From an uncultured Chloroflexota bacterium (lineage in GTDB: Bacteria > Chloroflexota > Anaerolineae > Anaerolineales > Villigracilaceae), in contig CAILWD010000653.1 in assembly GCA_903837815.1 (NCBI GenBank), positions 1-5,361 on the forward strand: 5,361 nt of DNA, in the 5' to 3' direction. Below are positions 1-5,119 of this stretch, in pieces (the stretch's first letter is position 1; each line of letters starts with the position of its first letter). The notes beneath the pieces were generated by a model. The model saw only the letters and a list, made by a program, of their open reading frames with translations. It was not told the DNA's origin and ran no database searches. The position numbers and the translations under genes are program-made.

Positions 1-1434
1 CTGACTTCATGGGCGCTGCGTTTACAGGGCATTCCCATCGCTTATTTTGCCTGCAATGCGGGCATGAGCAAATGCGTTCTGGGAACCAGCCGTGATAACT
101 CGCAAAAAGAACCGCCGTGCAAGTCGTGTGTGTATCAGTCGAAAACATTGTACGCGGGTTTGAAGTCAAAAGTCGAAGGTCAAAGGTCAAGGGTCGAGTG
201 GTTTTATTTTCAACGCGACCCCGAACTCGTTACTCGTATCTCGGCGCTTTCCGTTCCAGAACTCATGACCTTCGAGTGGAAAACCCTTCCGCTTGGCGCC
301 CTGTGCCTGCCCGGACTGCGCTGGGTGCTGCGGATTCACCACCTGAATGATGACGAAAATACCCGTTACCTTTTCCGCGAATATATTTTTTCAGCGTGGA
401 ATGTGGCGCGGAAGTTTGCAGACGTTCTCGACCAGACCCAGCCCCGGGTTGTGGTGGTGTTCAATGGGCAGTTCTTCCCCGAAGCCACCGCCCGCTACAT
501 CGCCCACCAGCGCGGACTGCGGGTCATCACTCACGAAGTGGGACTCCAACCCGCAACGGCATACTTCACCGAAGGCGAAGCCACCGCCTATCCGATTCAC
601 ATCCCCGATGACTTCGAGATGAGCGAGGCGCAAAACGCCAAACTCGATGCCTATCTTGCCAAACGTTTCCAGGGCGACTTCACGATGGCGGGCATAAAAT
701 TCTGGGCAGACATGAAAGGGCTGGACGAATCGTTTTTGCAAAAGGCGGCAGGCTTCAAACAAATCGTTCCCATCTTCACCAATGTCATCTTCGACACCAG
801 TCAACCGCACGCCAACACCGTTTTCGAGGATATGTTCGTCTGGCTTGATGCGACGCTGGAAGTCATCCGCACCCACCCTGAGACGCTGTTCGTTATCCGC
901 GCCCATCCGGACGAGACCCGAGTCCGCAAAGCGAGCCGCGAGACGGTTGCGGGCTGGGTCGAGTCACGCCGCGTGACTGATCTGCCCAACGTGGTCTTTG
1001 TCGCGCCACATGAAACACTCAGTTCGTACGAATTGATTTTGAAATCGAAGTTTGTGATGGTTTACAACTCCACCATCGGGCTGGAGGCATCCATCATGGG
1101 CGCGGCGGTCTTGTGCGCGGGCAAGGCAAGATTCACCCAATATCCCACCGTGTTCTTCCCGCAGACAATTGACGAACAAAAGAAAAAACTGGAAGAGTTT
1201 TTAGTTACTGAAAAAGTCGAAGTCCCTGCTGAATTCAAACGTAATGCCCGCCGATTTTTATATTATCAGTTGTACCGCACCTCCCTGCCCTTTGGCGACT
1301 TCCTTGAGCCGTCTGTCCGCACCACGCAGACGCGGCTAAAATCTTTCGAGATGAAAGAACTGCTCCAATCCGAATCGATCAAAGTCATTCGTGAGGGATT
1401 ATTGCAGGGCGGCGATTTCCTGCTGAAAGAATAA
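1..1434 (+). CDS. GT-B-like capsule/surface polysaccharide biosynthesis protein, 5'-partial
   Basis: The frame is open from base 1, so the ATG at 64 is probably internal and the true start lies upstream; 477 residues are visible. The protein looks like a cytoplasmic GT-B-fold protein of the capsule-synthesis type. Numbering from base 1, a strand VVVVFNG (150-156) leads to THEVG (177-181). A C-terminal Rossmann half carries VIRAHPDE (298-305) and YNSTIGLE (355-362), the usual nucleotide-sugar-binding region. The same landmarks recur at matching spacing in the minus-strand protein at 3423-5039, so the two are distant paralogs. Comparison with that protein suggests about 25-30 residues of the first Rossmann unit are missing, plus any N-terminal extension. 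Four cysteines near the start (C18, C25, C40, C43, the last pair CKSC) could bind metal or form disulfides. Just after them a heptamer DNA repeat encodes a K/R/S/V/E/G-rich insert. The gene ends convergent with pseB. Donor and acceptor are unknown. Confidence -1.
   Translation: MTSWALRLQGIPIAYFACNAGMSKCVLGTSRDNSQKEPPCKSCVYQSKTLYAGLKSKVEGQRSRVEWFYFQRDPELVTRISALSVPELMTFEWKTLPLGALCLPGLRWVLRIHHLNDDENTRYLFREYIFSAWNVARKFADVLDQTQPRVVVVFNGQFFPEATARYIAHQRGLRVITHEVGLQPATAYFTEGEATAYPIHIPDDFEMSEAQNAKLDAYLAKRFQGDFTMAGIKFWADMKGLDESFLQKAAGFKQIVPIFTNVIFDTSQPHANTVFEDMFVWLDATLEVIRTHPETLFVIRAHPDETRVRKASRETVAGWVESRRVTDLPNVVFVAPHETLSSYELILKSKFVMVYNSTIGLEASIMGAAVLCAGKARFTQYPTVFFPQTIDEQKKKLEEFLVTEKVEVPAEFKRNARRFLYYQLYRTSLPFGDFLEPSVRTTQTRLKSFEMKELLQSESIKVIREGLLQGGDFLLKE
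165..199 (+). repeat. Five-copy heptamer tandem repeat (GTCRARR) inside coding sequence
   Basis: Five consecutive 7-base units read GTCAAAA, GTCGAAG, GTCAAAG, GTCAAGG and GTCGAGT. They lie inside the polysaccharide gene and are translated as KSKVEGQRSRVE, between the cysteine-rich N-terminal part and the WFYF segment. Three heptamers equal seven codons, so repeats of this kind can expand without always breaking the frame. The array looks inserted rather than selected as protein, because the peptide is low-complexity and charged and has no counterpart at this place in the paralog. Confidence -1.
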
Positions 1435-1439
1435 ACCCA

Positions 1440-1490
1440 AAAAGTCAAGACCTCCGAGGTGTCTACCCAACCTCGGAGGTCTTGACTTTT
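1440..1490. terminator. Bidirectional intrinsic terminator between convergent genes
   Basis: A perfect 21-bp inverted repeat (1440-1460 with 1470-1490) encloses a 9-base loop. It starts 6 bases after the stop of the plus-strand gene and ends 9 bases before the stop of pseB. Each arm ends in an A or T run: the plus-strand transcript finishes the stem with UUUU, and the minus-strand transcript with UUUUU. It can therefore stop transcription from both sides. The core CCTCCGAGG is itself nearly self-complementary, so each arm could also fold alone. This suggests the terminator may derive from a mobile or dispersed palindrome. Confidence -1.
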
Positions 1491-1499
1491 AACCTGCAA

Positions 1500-2510
1500 C
1501 TACCCTTCCAACTTCCCCTGCCTGAACAACTCTTCGAACGGAGCGATGAACTTCTTGATCCCCTCCACATCGAGCCACTCGCTGTTGTTATCGCTGGAAT
1601 AGATATATCCTTCAGGCAAAGGCTTGCCTTTATCCTGCCATGAATAACCAAACCAAATTGCCTCGGCGGGTTGAACGACGAACATATCTTTCAACTCGAT
1701 TGTGTGACGCGCCTCGTCTTCGGAAATCAGCGCCTCGTGGAGTTTCTCGCCAGGGCGGATGCCGATGACCTTGATTTCGGCGTCAGGTGCAATGGCCTTT
1801 GCAAGGTCAACCACCTTTGTGCTTGGAATTTTTGGAACAAAGACCTCGCCGCCCTCCATCTGTTCGATGCAGTGGATGACGAAGCGCACACCCTGTTCGA
1901 GCGAAAGCCAGAAGCGGGTCATGCGCTCGTCGGTGACGGTGACTTGTCCGTTTGCCCGCTGTTTGAGGAAGAGCGGGACAATCGAGCCGCGGCTGCCAAC
2001 GACATTTCCATACCGGACGCACGAGAAGCGGGTTGCCGAGCCCCCGGCATAGGCGTTGCTTTGAATCGTCAACTTTTCACCGGCAAGTTTCGTAGCCCCA
2101 TAAAGGTTTGCAGGACTGACCGCCTTGTCGGTGCTGACCATCAAAACCTTCTGCACGCCTGCATCCAGCGCGGCTTCGACGACGTTTGCCGTGCCCATGA
2201 TGTTGGTCTTGATGGCTTCCATCGGGTTGTACTCGCAAGCGGGGACCTGTTTCAGCGCCGCCGCATGGACGACAATGTCCACGCCATGCATGGCGCGGAC
2301 CAGCCGTTCGCGGTCGCGCACATCGCCGATGAAATAGCGCAGGCGCGGGTCGTTGAATCCGCCCACCTGCATTTCGTGCTGTTTCAACTCGTCACGGCTG
2401 AAGATGATGACCTTCTTCGGCTGGCGCTCTTCGAGCAGGATTTTTGTAAATTTTTTGCCGAACGAGCCTGTTCCGCCCGTGACAAGTACCACTTGATTTT
2501 TCCAGTCCAT
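1500..2510 (-). CDS. pseB: UDP-N-acetylglucosamine 4,6-dehydratase (inverting), PseB
   Basis: PseB converts UDP-GlcNAc to UDP-2-acetamido-2,6-dideoxy-L-arabino-hex-4-ulose (C4 oxidation, C6 dehydration, C5 epimerisation), the first step toward pseudaminic acid. The 336 residues match the usual soluble short form. It is an extended short-chain dehydrogenase with the NAD(P)-binding motif TGGTGSFG (11-18), then SRDELKQHEM (38-47), the catalytic segment STDKA with T127, D128 and K129, and YGATK with Y137 and K141. The K-to-Y spacing of 8 is that of known PseB/FlaA1 enzymes. RYGNVVGSRGS (166-176) and RPGEKLHE (252-259) are further family hallmarks. The ATG follows GGAG at a 5-base spacing and lies 11 bp after the methyltransferase stop, so the two are probably co-transcribed. 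No transmembrane segment is visible, which separates it from the long membrane-bound PglF/CapD type. The last codons (GKLEG) resemble the local GAAGTTGGAAGG repeat and may be repeat-derived. PseC, PseH, PseG, PseI and PseF are not in this window, so the final sugar is unproven. Confidence -1.
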   Translation of the reverse strand: MDWKNQVVLVTGGTGSFGKKFTKILLEERQPKKVIIFSRDELKQHEMQVGGFNDPRLRYFIGDVRDRERLVRAMHGVDIVVHAAALKQVPACEYNPMEAIKTNIMGTANVVEAALDAGVQKVLMVSTDKAVSPANLYGATKLAGEKLTIQSNAYAGGSATRFSCVRYGNVVGSRGSIVPLFLKQRANGQVTVTDERMTRFWLSLEQGVRFVIHCIEQMEGGEVFVPKIPSTKVVDLAKAIAPDAEIKVIGIRPGEKLHEALISEDEARHTIELKDMFVVQPAEAIWFGYSWQDKGKPLPEGYIYSSDNNSEWLDVEGIKKFIAPFEELFRQGKLEG

Positions 2511-2514
2511 AGTT

Positions 2515-2519
2515 TCTCC
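2515..2519 (-). promoter_or_regulatory. Shine-Dalgarno site of pseB
   Basis: On the minus strand GGAGA lies just before the pseB ATG (GGAG, then AAACT, then ATG). It falls inside the 11-bp gap after the methyltransferase stop. It is the clearest ribosome-binding site in the window and fixes the pseB start. Confidence -1.
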
Positions 2520-2520
2520 A

Positions 2521-2541
2521 ATTACGATTTACGAATGACAA
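2521..2541 (-). repeat. Degenerate heptamer repeat covering the methyltransferase stop codon
   Basis: On the plus strand the units are ATTACGA, TTTACGA and ATGACAA; the first two differ at one base, and the third is more diverged. Read on the minus strand they encode the final residues (IRKS) and the TAA stop of the methyltransferase. With only two good copies, chance is possible, but the style matches the other short repeats here. Confidence -1.
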
Positions 2542-3343
2542 TTAATGGATACTGCCCGTTCTCGGCAAAGAATTTCGGGAAGACGCCTTCGAGCCAAAAT
2601 ACGAATTTGAGGAACGCCCGCCCGCCAAGTGGACGCACGAACCAGCGCATGATTCGCGTGCTCATGCTGCGCCAGGGTTTGATTTCAACCGTCATCTTCG
2701 AGCCGATTTCACGCTTGAGCCATTCGGGGGTCATCTTTTGGACGAATGTCCCAGCGGGGTCTTCCTCGTTCAGCCATTCCTTCTTTTTCTTTTCGGCGCG
2801 TCCCGACATCTTCCGCATCAAACCGATGAGCGGCTCCGCCATCCGAATCAACAGCGGATTATGCCAGCCGTTGACAATTGCCGCCGTGCGTCCCGCCGCC
2901 AGCACGCGGTGAATCTCCGCGTAGGCTTTGGGATGTTCAGGCAGCGCCAGGTGATGGATGGCGTGCATCGAAACCGCGCCATCGAAGGCTTCGGCTTTGA
3001 AGGGCAGGTTGGCGAGGTCGCCGACGACGAACATGCCATGCTCGCCGATCCGAGTCCGCGCCTCGCGCAAGGCTTGGATCGAAATGTCGAGGCAGACGCG
3101 TTTTTCGTATCCCAGCGAATAGGTCTTGTATTCCTCGTACTGCACGGGACCCGAGCCCGCGTCCAGCAAAAATCTGCCTGTGGGAATCAAGCCATTCATC
3201 ACGCGCAGGCGTGTCTTGTGGATGTATTCGCGGGAGACGGGGCGCAGGTCTTCGTAACGGGCGTTTTGATAATTCCCATCGTCTTCCTGCATCCAGCCGA
3301 TTTCATCGTAAAACTCGCGGACTTTTTGTTTGGTGTCGGTCAT
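2522..3343 (-). CDS. Class I SAM-dependent methyltransferase (Methyltransf_11-like)
   Basis: This is a 273-residue Rossmann-fold methyltransferase. Motif I is LLDAGSG (59-65). The acidic end of strand 2 is CLDIS (84-88), the adenine-contacting region is VVGDLANLPF (106-115), and strand 4 is FDGAVSMHAIHHL (120-132), followed by EIHRVLAAG (143-151). This order and spacing are those of small-molecule methyltransferases related to the ubiE/Methyltransf_11 group. After the core comes a basic KKKK patch (185-188) and an aromatic-rich C-terminus, possibly membrane-adjacent or substrate-binding. A GTG at 3364 would add seven residues, but it lies inside the palindrome at 3361-3422. The ATG at 3343 has a purine-rich AAGAGAA about six bases upstream and is preferred. 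The position directly before pseB and after a GT-like gene suggests methylation of a sugar, glycan or lipid carrier in the same pathway. The substrate cannot be read from the sequence. Confidence -1.
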   Translation of the reverse strand: MTDTKQKVREFYDEIGWMQEDDGNYQNARYEDLRPVSREYIHKTRLRVMNGLIPTGRFLLDAGSGPVQYEEYKTYSLGYEKRVCLDISIQALREARTRIGEHGMFVVGDLANLPFKAEAFDGAVSMHAIHHLALPEHPKAYAEIHRVLAAGRTAAIVNGWHNPLLIRMAEPLIGLMRKMSGRAEKKKKEWLNEEDPAGTFVQKMTPEWLKREIGSKMTVEIKPWRSMSTRIMRWFVRPLGGRAFLKFVFWLEGVFPKFFAENGQYPLIVIRKS

Positions 3344-3349
3344 GGTAAT

Positions 3350-3356
3350 TTCTCTT
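3350..3356 (-). promoter_or_regulatory. Probable ribosome-binding site of the methyltransferase
   Basis: AAGAGAA on the minus strand sits six bases before the ATG at 3343. It is a weak Shine-Dalgarno-like purine run, but it supports that ATG over the upstream GTG at 3364, which lies in the palindrome. Confidence -1.
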
Positions 3357-3360
3357 TTTA

Positions 3361-3422
3361 CCACGAAGGGTCACGAAGGAACACAAAGGTTTTTCCTTTG
3401 TGACCCTTTGTCTCCTTCGTGG
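3361..3422. repeat. Mosaic palindrome built from ~10-bp CACGAAGG/CACAAAGG units
   Basis: The left arm (3361-3389) contains CACGAAGG, CACGAAGG and CACAAAGG in tandem at about 10-bp spacing. After a T5 loop (3390-3394) the right arm (3395-3422) carries the same kind of units inverted. The outer 9 bp (CCACGAAGG/CCTTCGTGG) and the inner 8 bp (CACAAAGG/CCTTTGTG) pair perfectly, with mismatches and one length difference between. It abuts the TAA (3423-3425) of the upstream GT-like gene and ends 17 bp before the methyltransferase ATG. No U-run follows the stem on the minus strand, so it is unlikely to be a simple terminator. It may act as a transcript stabiliser or attenuator, or be only a non-autonomous palindromic element. 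Confidence -1.
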
Positions 3423-5039
3423 TTAATTTTTCCACGTAAACGGCTCACCCACCAGAAAATCGAAGGTGTCTTTGAAGCGCGCCATGCCTTCATCGCTCAA
3501 CACGCTTTCCAGCGGATGTTCGGCGAGGTCGTCCCAGAAATTCATCAGCCGCCAGGGGAAGGGACGCGGATACTCGAAGAAGAATCGGTAGGCGTAATTC
3601 CAGGCAAATTCAATTTGCTTTTCGTTCATCTGATGGGCGGGGATGTCAGCCAGAACTTTTTCGAGCGTGGCGTAATATTCGTCCCATGAATTTGGATCGA
3701 GCGTGATTCCACGCCCGCGATAGTGGGTTTGTCCGCACGAGATGACGGGACGCCCGTTCATGGCTGTTTCCAACCCGACGGTGGTGGTGTACGCCAAGCC
3801 GACATCGGCAATTTCAATCAGGTCGTAGGTGTTGATCTTGTCCAGCGCGCCGATGACGTGAATGTGGCTCGGCAATTCGGGCAGAGCCTCGCGGACAACG
3901 GTTCCCATCGACTTGGCTTGCGGAACCAACTTCTCGCCAGGGTGAACGCGGATGACCATTTGCACATCCGTCCGTTTGGCAAAATACTGGACAGTCTTCG
4001 TAATCCATTCGGTCATCGAAGCGGCGAAGATGTCGCGTCCGAGGGTCAGGCTGTCGCCCAAGACGTTTGCGGCGAGCATGACGACGGGGCGATTATCAAG
4101 GTTCAACATTTTACGGGTTTCTGCCGCGCCTTGCGACGAGACATACTGCCAGAGCCGTTTGGACTTTCCCCACACGCGCGCGCCGCGCCGCGCGTTTTCG
4201 AGATCAGCCACCCGCTCGAACATTTCGTCGGTGACGGGCAACCCACAGCGGGCTTCGACAAGGTAATCCGTCTCCTGCTGCATGATGGATGAATTCTGCG
4301 CCAGCCAAATCTGCTCGCGCTGGTCGTTGAATTCGTAGGTCACGGCGTCAATTCCCAAATGACGCGCCACGCGGAAAACAATTCCCATTTCGAGAATCAA
4401 GCCGTTGGGGATGAGAACCACGTCAGGCTTGTTCGCCTGCATCCACTCGAGAGCGGCTTGCGCAGCGAAGGTGTTGCGCTGAATCCGCAGATCGTACAAG
4501 GCGCGGTCAGATGGGTCGTTCATGTCCACGTCTTCGCGCATGAGGGTGTATTGAACGTCCCAGAGGGAGACTTCTTGAATATCAGTTTGAAGGTTGGAAA
4601 GTTGAAGGTTGGAAGGTTTAATGTCAAGCATTGAGACGTGCTTGATTAGTGGAGAGAGCGAGGCAAGCGCGTCTTTCGTGTGAAGAATCCGCTGGCGTTG
4701 GGTGAACTTGTCTTTTTGCTTGTGCCATTCGGAGTAGGGCAACGTGAGCAAGGTGACATCGTGTCCCATGCCCGCGAGGACAAGTCCAAGATAAGCGGAT
4801 TGCTCCACCCAATAATGCAGGGTGGCAAAAAATAAAACCTTCTTACCGCCGCTTCGACTGCGCTCAACGCGAAGGGCAAACGGCTTGACCACGTCAACCG
4901 CCGCAGGCAGGGACGCTTGCAACCGCGCCAGATTGTAATGATCCTTGCGCGGCCGGTTCTTCGACCGAAGAGCCCAGTCGATTTCGGCAGTAAAGGGCAG
5001 GTCGCCTAAAAAATTTCGGAGGGTGTTTGATTTTGGCAT
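3423..5039 (-). CDS. GT-B-like capsule/surface polysaccharide biosynthesis protein, 538 aa
   Basis: This is an intact GT-B-like protein. After a variable N-terminus (1-65) the first Rossmann half begins at KKVLFFATLHYW (66-77) and continues through GLVLAGMGHDVTLL (85-98). VVLIPNG (207-213) leads to VTYEFN (233-238). The C-terminal half has MVIRVHPGEK (361-370), HVIGALDKINTYDLI (394-408), AYTTTVGLE (416-424) and GRPVISCGQTHYRGRG (429-444), with an aromatic C-terminal segment around 480-506. The VIRxHPxE and TxGLE signatures and their spacing match the partial plus-strand gene at 1-1434. Capsule-synthesis-type proteins act at the cytoplasmic face in polysaccharide assembly; donor and acceptor here are unknown. 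Two stretches look repeat-derived: RVERSRS (57-63) and KPSNLQLSNLQT (141-152). The ATG at 5039 is the only good start, since an in-frame TAA lies at 5082-5084, and it lacks a strong Shine-Dalgarno. A palindrome separates it from the downstream methyltransferase, so expression of the two may be uneven. No signal peptide is seen. Confidence -1.
   Translation of the reverse strand: MPKSNTLRNFLGDLPFTAEIDWALRSKNRPRKDHYNLARLQASLPAAVDVVKPFALRVERSRSGGKKVLFFATLHYWVEQSAYLGLVLAGMGHDVTLLTLPYSEWHKQKDKFTQRQRILHTKDALASLSPLIKHVSMLDIKPSNLQLSNLQTDIQEVSLWDVQYTLMREDVDMNDPSDRALYDLRIQRNTFAAQAALEWMQANKPDVVLIPNGLILEMGIVFRVARHLGIDAVTYEFNDQREQIWLAQNSSIMQQETDYLVEARCGLPVTDEMFERVADLENARRGARVWGKSKRLWQYVSSQGAAETRKMLNLDNRPVVMLAANVLGDSLTLGRDIFAASMTEWITKTVQYFAKRTDVQMVIRVHPGEKLVPQAKSMGTVVREALPELPSHIHVIGALDKINTYDLIEIADVGLAYTTTVGLETAMNGRPVISCGQTHYRGRGITLDPNSWDEYYATLEKVLADIPAHQMNEKQIEFAWNYAYRFFFEYPRPFPWRLMNFWDDLAEHPLESVLSDEGMARFKDTFDFLVGEPFTWKN
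4589..4619. repeat. Four-copy GAAGGTTG-type tandem repeat inside the 538-aa gene
   Basis: Units on the plus strand are GAAGGTTG, GAAAGTTG, AAGGTTG and GAAGGTTT. Read in frame on the minus strand they give the peptide PSNLQLSNLQT, with SNLQ twice. The segment lies between the MLDI and DIQEVSLW parts of the protein. Bases 4582-4597 are identical to 5045-5060 in the leader of the same gene. Confidence -1.
4852..4875. repeat. Short palindromic motif CTTCGACTGCGCTCAACG inside the 538-aa gene
   Basis: CTTCG (4852-4856) pairs with CGAAG (4870-4874) around a 13-base loop. On the minus strand the motif and its edge encode LRVERSRSGG, an Arg/Ser-rich stretch just before the first Rossmann strand. GAGCGCAGTCGAAG-like motifs are, to my recollection, frequent dispersed repeats in some environmental bacterial genomes. 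Only one copy is here, so the call is tentative. Confidence -1.
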
Positions 5040-5044
5040 GTGTT

Positions 5045-5116
5045 TCAGTTTGAAGGTTGGCAGGTCGAAAAGTTGGAAAGTTTATTTGCAACTTACAAAC
5101 TTTCCAACCTTCCAAC
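5045..5116. repeat. Intergenic tandem and inverted GAAGGTTG-family repeat
   Basis: Four 8-base units, GAAGGTTG, GCAGGTCG, AAAAGTTG and GAAAGTTT, run from 5052 to 5083. The last part is inverted at 5097-5116. Bases 5072-5083 and 5097-5108 form a perfect 12-bp stem, and 5064-5083 against 5097-5116 pairs at 17 of 20, around a 13-base loop. Repeats fill nearly the whole 80-bp gap between the minus-strand partial gene and the 538-aa gene. The structure would lie in the leader of the latter. Because CTTTTCG follows the stem on the minus strand, weak termination or attenuation is possible. No recognisable promoter is seen. Confidence -1.
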
Positions 5117-5119
5117 TTG

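Noticed and set aside
391..906. A 171-codon minus-strand open frame within the first gene
   Set aside because: It is antisense to the GT-like frame that carries the VIRxHPxE region and continues past it; its own translation shows no domain.
1671..2912. A 413-codon open frame on the plus strand across pseB and the methyltransferase
   Set aside because: It lies antisense to two clear enzymes with intact motifs, crosses their gap, and its translation shows no recognisable domain. It is a codon-bias shadow.
2738..3403. A 221-codon plus-strand open frame over the methyltransferase
   Set aside because: It is antisense to the motif-bearing methyltransferase frame, runs into the palindrome, and has no family features.
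3361..3422. CRISPR-like or intrinsic-terminator reading of the palindrome
   Set aside because: There are no spacers between regular repeats, and no U-run follows the stem on the transcribed strand.
4173..4196. Alternating CG-rich, nearly palindromic stretch
   Set aside because: It is explained by codons for an Arg/Ala-rich helix (NARRGARVWGK) in the 538-aa protein; no repeat copies are seen.
3723..4292. A 189-codon plus-strand open frame over the 538-aa gene
   Set aside because: It is antisense to conserved C-terminal GT motifs and has no ribosome-binding site or recognisable product.
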